Source: Brevibacillus porteri (GTDB lineage: Bacteria > Bacillota > Bacilli > Brevibacillales > Brevibacillaceae). Taken from it: a stretch of DNA of 64,000 nucleotides. Location of the stretch: the NCBI RefSeq assembly GCF_003013475.1, contig NZ_PXZO01000017.1:62001-126000 (forward strand), written 5' to 3'. Below the pieces are notes generated by a model. That model did no database searches. It saw nothing but the letters and a program-made list of their open reading frames with translations, and was not told the DNA's origin. Of the stretch, positions 53,141-61,600 are shown piece by piece; positions within the stretch are counted from its first letter, which is position 1, and each line of letters begins with the position of its first letter. Position numbers and translations under genes: made by a program.

Positions 53141-53158
53141 GAGGGATTGTTTGGTTTT

Positions 53159-54256
53159 TTACACTTTGCCCTTTTGCAGATAGGGAACAATTGAAAGTAA
53201 CCCAATAACAGCTAAACAAGCGCCTATCCACAATGGTGAAACAAGCCCATAGCCACTGCTGATCCCGATCCCGCCTAAGGAAGAACCAATGGCAACACCC
53301 AATGTAATAAAGGAAGTATGCATAGTGTTTACCATTGTCCCACTGCCTGCAGTATTCATCACTCGTGCGATCATGGCCGGATTCATCGCGACACCCGTCA
53401 ACCCAATCAAAACAATGGATAGCACAGCGATAAATTTATTTTCGGCGCCTACGGCAAATAGAACCAATGCCGCTAAGAGTATGCTTAATCCCGTTACAAG
53501 GATGCGCATGGTAAAACGATCAGCAAGTCTGCCAATCACGATATTTCCGATCACGGTCGCGATGCCATAAAGGGCAAGCAAATACGGGATACTCGCATCC
53601 GAAAATGCCGTTACATCCGTAAGAATCGGAGTAAAATAACTAAACGCTGCGAAGGTACCGCCAATGATCAGCATACTCGTTACATACGCGGCCCAAAGGT
53701 GTGGATTTTGAAAACTGGCAAGCTCATCCTTTCCGTTCATCTGGTCTTTTTGTACGGAGGAAGGAAGCAACCATTGGATCAAGATCCCTGATAGCAATAC
53801 GACAACGGCAACAGCCCAAAAGCTCATTCTCCAGCCGAACAATTGTGCAATCACGGTTGTCAGAGGGAGTCCGATGACAGTAGCAATCATTAAGCCTGCC
53901 AAAACAATCGAAGCTGCCTTTCCCCGTGAATGAGGGGGAACCAAGCTGGCTGAAATACTAACGGAGATACCAAACGCTGCGGATGAAGCAATACCCGTTA
54001 TGATACGTGCAAGCATCATCGACTCGTAATTCCAAGCCATGGCTCCCAGCGATTGGCCAATAAAGAAGACGGCAACCAAAGAAAGCAGCGCTTGTTTTCG
54101 GCGAATGTGCAAGAGAGTTGCTGTTAGGATCGGGCCTCCTATCACCATTGCTCCTGCATACGCCGTAATAAAATACCCGATGGATGGGATCGACACGTCG
54201 AAAACATCGGCAAGCTCGTTCATCATACCTGCCACCATAAATTCAGAAGTCGTCAT
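53159..54256 (-). CDS. MFS efflux transporter, N-terminus apparently frameshifted
   Basis: A 365-residue MFS protein of the arabinose-efflux/drug type, with VPPHSRGKAASIVLAGLMIA and GRLADRFTMRILVTG. Family members start with a full first helix and then TTEF. Here the frame opens only at MTTSEFMVAG. The missing part (SLLAVAIFA) is in frame just upstream, and ATG 54299 with GAGGAG in front reads MPSMI in another frame: removing one base near 54284-54288 would restore MPSMISLLAVAIFAMTTSEF. Either a damaged gene or a single-base sequence error. It shares an operator with the TetR gene. Confidence 0.8.
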   Translation of the reverse strand: MTTSEFMVAGMMNELADVFDVSIPSIGYFITAYAGAMVIGGPILTATLLHIRRKQALLSLVAVFFIGQSLGAMAWNYESMMLARIITGIASSAAFGISVSISASLVPPHSRGKAASIVLAGLMIATVIGLPLTTVIAQLFGWRMSFWAVAVVVLLSGILIQWLLPSSVQKDQMNGKDELASFQNPHLWAAYVTSMLIIGGTFAAFSYFTPILTDVTAFSDASIPYLLALYGIATVIGNIVIGRLADRFTMRILVTGLSILLAALVLFAVGAENKFIAVLSIVLIGLTGVAMNPAMIARVMNTAGSGTMVNTMHTSFITLGVAIGSSLGGIGISSGYGLVSPLWIGACLAVIGLLSIVPYLQKGKV

Positions 54257-54322
54257 CGCAAAAATCGCTACCGCTAATAAACTAAATCATCGACGGCATG
54301 AAGGAACACTCCTCTACTTATT

Positions 54323-54352
54323 ATTGTAACAATCGGTACAAAAATAATTCAA
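54323..54352 (-). promoter_or_regulatory. Promoter and operator of the MFS gene at 53159
   Basis: Reverse strand TTGAAT, 18-bp spacer, TACAAT (54328-54323). The inverted repeat TGTAACAATCGGTACA (54325-54340) overlaps the -10; its GTACCG half also occurs at the tetR promoter. Confidence 0.6.
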
Positions 54353-54364
54353 AAAAAGAGCGCA

Positions 54365-54961
54365 TTACGCGCCGAAGATAGATTCCATGGTGCCGTTCAT
54401 GATTTGTTCAGCCAATGTCCGATTTTGTGTAGATGTATTCAACACACGGAAGCCGTAGTAACTGCTTAAAAATAGGCTAGCCAAATCCACAGCAGATCGT
54501 TTTTTGGAGATTTCGCCCGTTCGCAAGCCTTCCTCCATCACTGTTTCCATGGTTTGCTTCAAAAGTTCAACATGTCTGGAGACTATTTCTTCAATCTTGG
54601 GATCGTCTTTTGCCCGTTCCAATCCCGCATTGATCAGCAAACATCCCTTTGGATTCGTAGATTCAAAGTCTTCCACCAATGCCCAAGCTAAAAAATTGTG
54701 CAATCGTTCTTTCACAGAACCCGGACTTTCCAATAATGCCCGCTGTTCACGAATTCCAGTTTCGTGATAGTGTTCCACCACTGCTAGATAAAGGTCCTGT
54801 TTGCTGCCAAACGTATTGTACAAGCTGCCTTTACCTAGTCCAGTATCACTGCATAAATCATGCGTAGAACAACCATTGTAGCCTTTTGACCAAAATGTTT
54901 TCATGGCCACATCTACAATGGAAGTGTAATCAAAATCACGAGGTCTGCCGCGTTTGTTCAA
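54365..54961 (-). CDS. TetR/AcrR family repressor
   Basis: A 198-residue TetR protein: NKRGRPRDFDYTSIVDVAMK, then the helix-turn-helix CSDTGLGKGSLYNTFGSKQD (~30-52), and a C-terminal dimer/ligand domain with STNPKGCLLINAGLE. TTG 54961 behind AAAGGAGGATTCC is the start; the longer frame upstream reaches through its own promoter. It lies upstream of the MFS gene on the same strand and both promoters contain a GTACCG-type repeat, so it likely represses the transporter and itself. Inducer unknown. Confidence 0.9.
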   Translation of the reverse strand: MNKRGRPRDFDYTSIVDVAMKTFWSKGYNGCSTHDLCSDTGLGKGSLYNTFGSKQDLYLAVVEHYHETGIREQRALLESPGSVKERLHNFLAWALVEDFESTNPKGCLLINAGLERAKDDPKIEEIVSRHVELLKQTMETVMEEGLRTGEISKKRSAVDLASLFLSSYYGFRVLNTSTQNRTLAEQIMNGTMESIFGA

Positions 54962-54995
54962 CGGAATCCTCCTTTCGTTTCCAACTGTTATGGAA

Positions 54996-55024
54996 ATCTT
55001 ACACATTATGTACCGTTCGGTCAA
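54996..55024 (-). promoter_or_regulatory. tetR promoter with operator
   Basis: Reverse strand TTGACC (55024-55019), 17-bp spacer, TAAGAT (55001-54996). ACCG-TT-CGGT (55012-55021), a perfect palindrome, overlaps the -35. Confidence 0.65.
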
Positions 55025-55057
55025 CAAATGAAATGTCTGCAACTGTAAACCATGCCT

Positions 55058-55104
55058 ATAGAAAAAGCCCATTTTGAAAATCATCTCTCAAAATAGGCTT
55101 GATC
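55058..55104 (-). terminator. Terminator downstream of rbsK
   Basis: On the reverse strand AAGCCTATTTTGAG...TTCAAAATGGGCTTTTT. Confidence 0.75.
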
Positions 55105-55189
55105 ATTGATTATATCGACTCTACATCTGTCACTGTTGGAATAACGTAAACTCTTCAGCTAAGTTGACCTTCTCCATCTATCGCCCCCA

Positions 55190-56092
55190 TTAAAAAGAGT
55201 ATGCTTGTACTTCTTCGAAAGTAGGCAGGGATGGTTGAGCACCGTTCCTTGTTACGACAATCGCTGCTACTTTGCTGGCGAAAGTGGCCGCTTCCGTTTC
55301 TGTCATTCCTTGTGTGATCCCAACCGCAAAAGCTGCCGTAAAGGAATCGCCTGCCGCAGTTGTATCCACTGGCTCTACGCGGAAAGCCGGGATATGGGTC
55401 GCTTCATCGGCGGTTACTAAGAGAGCGCCCTTTTCCCCCAACGTCACGATGACGCGCTTTGGTCCACCAGACAAAAGCTTTTGGGCTGCGGCATGCACTT
55501 CATCTATCGTGGATACAGGCATTCCCGTGAGAATAGAAAGCTCTGTTTCATTTGGGGTTAAGGTATGTACATGGGTTAATAGCTCACTGGATAGCTCGCG
55601 TGCAGGTGCCGGATTTAAAATGACCAGCTTGCCGAGTCGAGCAGCCTCTTTAACGGTATATTCCACGACATGCATCGGGATTTCCAGTTGGAGCAATACG
55701 ATGTCGCTGTTCTTTAAAATAGACTGATTGTCTGCAATATGCTCGGTGCAGACAAGCGCATTCGCACCCGGAACGAGCACGATGTTATTTTCCCCGTCAT
55801 CACTGACATTGATAAAAGCCATGCCTGTCGTACCCGAGCATTTGATCCCCTCTATGTGAACGTGCGCATCCGTTAGCCCTCCCAGCATAACCCGGCCGTT
55901 CTCATCCTCTCCTACCATTCCAATCATGGAGACATGCGCACCCAGGCGAGACGCTGCTACTGCCTGATTCGCTCCCTTTCCACCCGGGATCAGCTCGAAG
56001 TGATGGCTTGCGATCGTTTCTCCTGCTCTGGGCAAATGATGTACATGGGTTACGAGATCCATATTGATACTTCCTACTACTGCGATTTTCAC
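55190..56092 (-). CDS. rbsK: Ribokinase (PfkB family)
   Basis: Phosphorylates ribose to ribose-5-phosphate. The 300-residue protein opens KIAVVGSINMDLVTHVHHLP, has PGGKGANQAVAASRLGA, and ends with the PfkB motif DTTAAGDSFTAAFAVG containing the catalytic Asp. GTG 56092 behind GAGGAGG is chosen because it gives the usual length; the frame runs 52 codons further without support. No rbsR, rbsD or ribose transporter is adjacent, so it stands alone. Confidence 0.93.
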   Translation of the reverse strand: MKIAVVGSINMDLVTHVHHLPRAGETIASHHFELIPGGKGANQAVAASRLGAHVSMIGMVGEDENGRVMLGGLTDAHVHIEGIKCSGTTGMAFINVSDDGENNIVLVPGANALVCTEHIADNQSILKNSDIVLLQLEIPMHVVEYTVKEAARLGKLVILNPAPARELSSELLTHVHTLTPNETELSILTGMPVSTIDEVHAAAQKLLSGGPKRVIVTLGEKGALLVTADEATHIPAFRVEPVDTTAAGDSFTAAFAVGITQGMTETEAATFASKVAAIVVTRNGAQPSLPTFEEVQAYSF

Positions 56093-56262
56093 GACGAGCC
56101 CTCCTCGTTCCATCTCGAACATGATCATTCTGTCGGTTACAAAATAGTGCTTTTCATCCGAGAAGTCAACGTATTTTCTCAGGATTGTTCCTAAGAAGAC
56201 TTGGAGCGCAATGCCTCTATTGGATATAATGAACAAATCTTCTATCATCCGGAGGTAACCAG

Positions 56263-56949
56263 ATGAAGCCGATTATCCAACATCCTTGGAGCATTGATGA
56301 GCAAGAGGCTATCAACTTACAGCGACAACTAGCCCAACAAGTGAAAAAAGAAGATCAACTAGCCGACGTACGCTTTATCGCTGGAGTAGATGTCGCCTAT
56401 CATGCCGAGTCTGATTTGTTAGTTGCTGGTGTCGTGATCCTCGACGCTAATTCCCTGCAAGTCGTCGAGTCTGTCGTCATTCAAGACACCGTCGAATTCC
56501 CGTATATTCCCGGCCTGTTCTCTTTTCGAGAGCTGCCTCCGTTGGTGCGTGCATTCAAGGAGCTAAAAACAACACCGCAGCTCGTCGTCTGCGATGGACA
56601 AGGAATCGCTCACCCACGAAGATTCGGACTAGCCAGTCATTTGGGCGTCCTGTTTGACATTCCTACCATTGGCTGTGGAAAAACGAGACTACTAGGCGAA
56701 TACGAAGAACCCGCACAGGAAAGAGGCGTGTATTCCCCTTTGATCGATCAGGGTGAAATCATCGGTGGAGTCTTGCGTACACAACCGAATATCAAACCGA
56801 TATTCGTCTCGATCGGACACGGAATCTCTTTGCCAACTGCATGCGCATGGATCACCAAGCTCTCTCCCAAATATCGTTTGCCCGAAACGACGCGGCAAGC
56901 GGATCAGCTCGTGAATAAAGTATCGGCAAAGTTAAATAACAGCCGCTAA
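56263..56949 (+). CDS. nfi: Endonuclease V
   Basis: Cuts DNA one base 3' of deaminated bases such as inosine. The 228-residue protein has the three metal-binding acids Asp43 (AGVDVAY), Glu90 (YIPGLFSFRE, which also holds the wedge region) and Asp111 (VVCDGQG), then HPRRFGLASHLGVLFDIPTI and GCGKTRL. Good ribosome site GGAGGTAACC before ATG 56263. It overlaps the convergent unknown gene by four bases. Confidence 0.94.
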   Translation: MKPIIQHPWSIDEQEAINLQRQLAQQVKKEDQLADVRFIAGVDVAYHAESDLLVAGVVILDANSLQVVESVVIQDTVEFPYIPGLFSFRELPPLVRAFKELKTTPQLVVCDGQGIAHPRRFGLASHLGVLFDIPTIGCGKTRLLGEYEEPAQERGVYSPLIDQGEIIGGVLRTQPNIKPIFVSIGHGISLPTACAWITKLSPKYRLPETTRQADQLVNKVSAKLNNSR

Positions 56950-57584
56950 TGGAGTGTCGGCCATACATTTTCATCGTGCTCATCCAAGACTGCTTCAATC
57001 AGATCTCCTTGGAACACGACGATATACCCTCGTGGAAGAGCCAATGCTTGCAAAAGAGACGGACGTAGCTTTAGCAGTTGATAAACGTAGTACGACTCAA
57101 GCTGGTCACTGTCTACTTCGCCTTCCACAGGCCCGAGATACCATCCGGAGTCACCTTTTCGAACATCTTCTGCACGCTGCAAATAGACATGTTCTTGTTC
57201 AAATGCACCTTTTGCCACTACAATTTTATCTTGGAACAAAGCAGCTTCCCCTTCTGCTCGCACGGTTTGCAAACAGTTGTTTTGCGCCATTTGCACGACC
57301 AAGGACACAGACAGGTCAGAAGTTGTTTCGGAAAAAGGATTCTCGTCGTAGTCGGGTGCCACGATTTCCATATACCCATCTCGTTCGAAAACCAGAAGAA
57401 TGGTCCAGCCTACCTGAATTTTCGCACCGTTCTTAATAGGACCAGTCTCGTCTTCTACATCGGCGAATACGTCCAACAGAAAGTCTGCTTGCTTCACCAA
57501 AAACTCTTTGCAGGTCAAGACAAACGTTCGGTTATGAATCTGTTTAGAGCGTTTGCAGAGTCGGGACTCTTTCTCAGCTGACAT
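56946..57584 (-). CDS. Hypothetical protein, C-terminal part like DUF2185/Imm33
   Basis: A 212-residue soluble protein. The N-terminal two thirds (FVLTCKEFLVKQADFLLDVF, VGWTILLVFERDGYMEIVAP) are unrecognised. The later segment YLQRAEDVRKGDSGWYLGPV resembles the GDSGWxxG block of DUF2185 proteins, which occur as immunity proteins (Imm33) and in standalone form. The start ATG 57584 has AGGAAGAGG upstream. It is convergent with nfi, ending 3 bp inside it. No toxin gene is adjacent. Confidence 0.65.
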   Translation of the reverse strand: MSAEKESRLCKRSKQIHNRTFVLTCKEFLVKQADFLLDVFADVEDETGPIKNGAKIQVGWTILLVFERDGYMEIVAPDYDENPFSETTSDLSVSLVVQMAQNNCLQTVRAEGEAALFQDKIVVAKGAFEQEHVYLQRAEDVRKGDSGWYLGPVEGEVDSDQLESYYVYQLLKLRPSLLQALALPRGYIVVFQGDLIEAVLDEHDENVWPTLH

Positions 57585-57724
57585 GGACCTCTTCCTTTCT
57601 GCGTGATCGGAATTGCTGCTATCTTCAGGATATCACGAATAGGAGAAAAGCTCCGTTACACATTTGCTACAAAGGTTGGAAAAATGGGCTGACGAATGAG
57701 CAGCAAAGCGGCTTGGCAGATGGT

Positions 57725-58486
57725 CTACAACTTTTTTTGTTGGATTTGTTCAACACAGTCTTTGATCGTATCTATGACGGCTCTTGGCTCGGTAAATTGA
57801 GGAAAATGTCCACTTTTTTCAGCGAGGATATGTTTGCTGTTGCTTGATAATGAAAGCAGCTCCAACTGATGCTCGATTCGTTTTTTGCGTACTTCCTCTG
57901 GCATCATACGATTTTCTTTTCCACCTGTAATCACATAAACAGGTATGTCAGGAAAAGAATCGATTGCATGGATTTGTTCCACTGTTTTTTTGACAAAATG
58001 AACTTCATTGAACTGTTTATGGGGAGACAAGGAATCAAACATGGAGAGCATTTTGTTTATGGCTTTGACTACCTTACCTTGATATTTTTCGAGGCCGAGA
58101 TCTTTCGGATGGCTGGATTCTAAAAAGACGACGCCAGCTACTTCGTTGGGGTAACGCCGGGCATATAAATTTGCATATAATCCCCCTAATGAATGTCCGA
58201 CTAGCAAAAATGGGGGTTCAAATCCTACTAACGTTAATGCCTCCCGTAACGTTTCTACAATCGTGAGTCCATCTTGGGGTTCCTGCGGCTTGTCACTACC
58301 CGAAACACCAAATCGATTATAGGAAAATAAAGATGACGTCTCTGAAAGATCAGGTAGTATTCTCATCCAGCCTTCTATGGGTCCTGAACCCCCGTTAATG
58401 AGAACGATATTGGGTTTGCCGTTTCCGCTACAATGATATTGGATCGTCCCTTTTGAAGTACTTACTTTCGATATCTCTATTGCCAA
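57725..58486 (-). CDS. Alpha/beta hydrolase
   Basis: A 253-residue alpha/beta-hydrolase. IVLINGGSGPIEGWM forms the oxyanion loop, LLVGHSLGGLYANLYAR the nucleophile elbow and AEKSGHFPQFTEP the His region. TTG 58486 follows GAGGTG; the longer upstream frame (to 58654) overlaps the NRPS terminator and is rejected. It is directly downstream of the NRPS thioesterase gene on the same strand, behind a terminator, so a tailoring or type II thioesterase role is possible but unproven. Confidence 0.85.
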   Translation of the reverse strand: MAIEISKVSTSKGTIQYHCSGNGKPNIVLINGGSGPIEGWMRILPDLSETSSLFSYNRFGVSGSDKPQEPQDGLTIVETLREALTLVGFEPPFLLVGHSLGGLYANLYARRYPNEVAGVVFLESSHPKDLGLEKYQGKVVKAINKMLSMFDSLSPHKQFNEVHFVKKTVEQIHAIDSFPDIPVYVITGGKENRMMPEEVRKKRIEHQLELLSLSSNSKHILAEKSGHFPQFTEPRAVIDTIKDCVEQIQQKKL

Positions 58487-58587
58487 TGTACGACACCTCA
58501 CTTTGTTAGGGCTGGATTTCACTGTAGTAATACGTGATGAACAAAGGAGGGTTTCTATTTTGTAGGATGAATCTTGCTGTGAGGAAA

Positions 58588-58642
58588 AGGAGCAGCGACA
58601 GACAAAGGACGTTGTTTTGTCGTCCTTGTCTGCCGCTGTCTT
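58588..58642 (-). terminator. Strong terminator of the NRPS operon
   Basis: On the reverse strand AGCGGCAGACAAGGACG...CGTCCTTTGTCTGTCGCT, then CTCCTTTTCC. Confidence 0.8.
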
Positions 58643-58659
58643 GATTGTTACCAAAGAAG

Positions 58660-61600
58660 TTATTTGGTGCCGAGTGGTACTGTCAACAGCTCCGCCAATT
58701 TGACCGCATTCTCTCCCACCATGCAGCTGTAATGGTTACCGGCGATTTCTGTCACTTCCAGTTCTCCAATGCATATATCTTGCCAAAAAGCGATGGTCTC
58801 TTCGCTCGTGCTAGGCAAAAATTGAAACGGCTCGCGAGCCAGCAGGAAGCGAATGTCTCCCATATAGGGCAAAGGAGTATAGCGCGCTGCTTTAAAGCTC
58901 TGCCCAAACACTTTGCACAAGCCCTCTGCCATTTCCACTGGCATCTGTTCCCCTGATGTTTTGCCTAGCGCATGGACATAAGCAGTGAAGCGTTCTCTTC
59001 TGTCAAACGCAGATAATTTGCGGAATATCTCTCCCACCTGGTCTAGCCCATCATCTCCACTGATGGTGCACGCTGAGCCTTGCGGGATGCAATCCCCGTG
59101 TTTTTCTACGAGCTGCAAAATCGCCCGGGCAAAATCATGCTCATCCACTTTTCCAAAACCAGCCTGTTCCAGCGTGATGTTCAGGTTTGGAACAAAGAGT
59201 GCTTCAATCAAAAGATCGTCATTCACTTCTGTCAGGATCGGAGGAATGTCGATCAAAACCAAGTCCAGAATAGGGACGCCCTGCTCCCCAAGTCTTCTCG
59301 CTACTTCAATGGCAATCAATCCGCCCAAGGAATAGCCGATGAGCTGTACAGGCCTTTGCTCTCCTTCACGCAAGACGTCGATCAAGCATTCGGCATAATC
59401 ATCGGCCACGGTTTCTATCAGCTCGGACGGCTCTAGCGCGCAATAACGTTCGCTGTCGTCAATGGCGACCCCGACGATGCTTCCTGTCTGCTGGGCTTTG
59501 AGCTGTTCAATCAATGGGCGAAAACTGTCCATCGTCCCCAAAACAGCATGGAACACAACCCGCAGCGGCCCAGATTCGTCACCGCCATATGGAATCAGCA
59601 CGGCATTGCTCGACTTGTTGCGTTTCTTCGGCAATGCGACTTCCTCACTCTGCTGCCCTTCCTGATTGCGCATGTGTATGAAGCTAGCCAGTGCTTCCAC
59701 GGTCGGGAAGTTGAGCATTTGCCGGAGCAAGACATCAAACGGGATGGCAGTGTGCGTCGAGTCCTCCGCCAGCTTGTCGCGCAGCACTCCGGCTACCTGC
59801 GCCATGATGAGGGAATCTGCACCGTACTCATAAAAGCTTTGTGTTCGACCGATTCCCGAGACTCCCAATGCTTCTGCCCAGACGTGAGCAAGCTGCGCTT
59901 CCAATGGATCAGATTCAGCCCCCTCTGTAGCGTCCATAGCAGCATTTTGTCCGAATGACGATGCAGGGCGCCATTTTGCCAGCTCTCGGCGATCTATTTT
60001 TCCATTTCCGGTGAGTGGCAGTGCGTCTACGACTTGCAAGTGGGCAGGCAGCATGTAGGCAGGCAGGTGTAGGGAAAGGAATTTTTCCAGCTCTGCGGCA
60101 CTGACCCTCACCCTGTCCAGCTTCACGCGATGGGCGAGCAGATGATTTTCTCCCTCTGTCCACTTGGCAAGAATGAGCCACCCGCCCGGGCAAATCAGTT
60201 CTTTCAGCTTGTTCATGTCAGAGCTATCTATCGCTCCCGCAGCGAACACTACGTCGAACGAGTTCGGTGCCAATCCTTGTGCCCGATACTCTTCTTCAAC
60301 TGTATCCATGCTTATATATTCTAAATCATGGCCTTCCAACGCTTGCGAGACTTGCTCTGTTAACGCCCCGTTCCCTGCGCCGACTTGCAATACCCGTAGA
60401 GGCATGCTCGTATGCTGTCGCGCAATCTCTTGCAGAAGTATGACAATGCGCTGATTGACCTCGATGTCCACTTCTTCACTGATCCCATTTACGATCGCGA
60501 ATTCGGCTCTTTCCGCTTCAAGGTCCCGATCCATCTTGCGGGCGCACTCCACAATCCCCAGCAAAACAGGCTCGTCACTCGCTCCATCCAGCACGACACC
60601 AGCTGCGGCGACAGCAGGGTGTTTGAGCAGGGCCGATTCAATTTCACCTAGCTCGATTCGATGCCCTCTGATTTTGACCTGATTGTCTTCTCGGCCGATA
60701 AACTCGATTTCGCCGCCCGGTGTGTAGCGGCCCAAGTCACCCGTTCGGTACAGTCTCTCTCCATCGACAGGGTGGGAGAAGAATCTTTCCTCCGTGAGGG
60801 GTTGATCTCCTACATAGCCCTCCGCCAAGCCAGCTCCGGTAATATACAGATCCCCGATCACCCACACCGGGCAATCGCGCATCTGCGAATCGAGGACGCG
60901 GAAGCCTTGATTGGCGAGCGGGCGGCCATACGGAATACTGTTCCAGTCTGCTTCCAGTCCTTTGTACAGATGGTAGTTCGACCAGATCGATGCTTCCGTG
61001 GCACCGCCGAGACTGACGATCTGTGCAGAAGGCAGATATTTTTGCATCCGATCAGGCAGCGTCAACGGAATCCAGTCACCGGAAAGCAAGGCCAGTCGCA
61101 GGCTGTCAACTTTGACAGTTGGCGTGGAATCCAAATACGTGACCAGCATCTGCATCAGGGCCGGCACGGAATTCCACACGGTGATGTCATGCCCGGCTAT
61201 CAGCTCACTCCAATGTGACGGATCCGTTTGACGGTCGGGATGAGGATACACAACCGCACCACCAACAGAAAGCGTGGCAAAAATATCGTAGACAGATAAA
61301 TCAAAGCTCAGCTGGGCAAGGCCAAGTACGCGGTCATTTTCCGTGATCGCAAAGCGACGAAGCATATCCTCGATTGTATTCGCTGCTGCACGGTGGCTGA
61401 TGACGACCCCTTTGGGCTGTCCCGTGGAGCCAGACGTATAGATGATGTACGCAGGCAAATCCGGGTTTAGGTCAGGCAGTATCAATGGTTCATGCTGCGG
61501 GCTAACTTGATCTACTGCAATCGTTTGAATAGAGTCTGACCAGTGCAACTGGTTGGCAGATACCGTCAAGGCATAACGGATGTCCGCCTGTTCCATCATG

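Noticed and set aside
54962..55084. N-terminal extension of the TetR protein
   Set aside because: It crosses the promoter and operator; the TTG at 54961 follows AAAGGAGG.
56093..56248. 52-codon N-terminal extension of ribokinase
   Set aside because: The family starts at KIAVVGSINMD and GAGGAGG precedes the GTG at 56092.
58487..58654. N-terminal extension of the hydrolase at 57725
   Set aside because: It overlaps the NRPS terminator and reads Cys/Ser-rich noise; TTG 58486 has a proper ribosome site.
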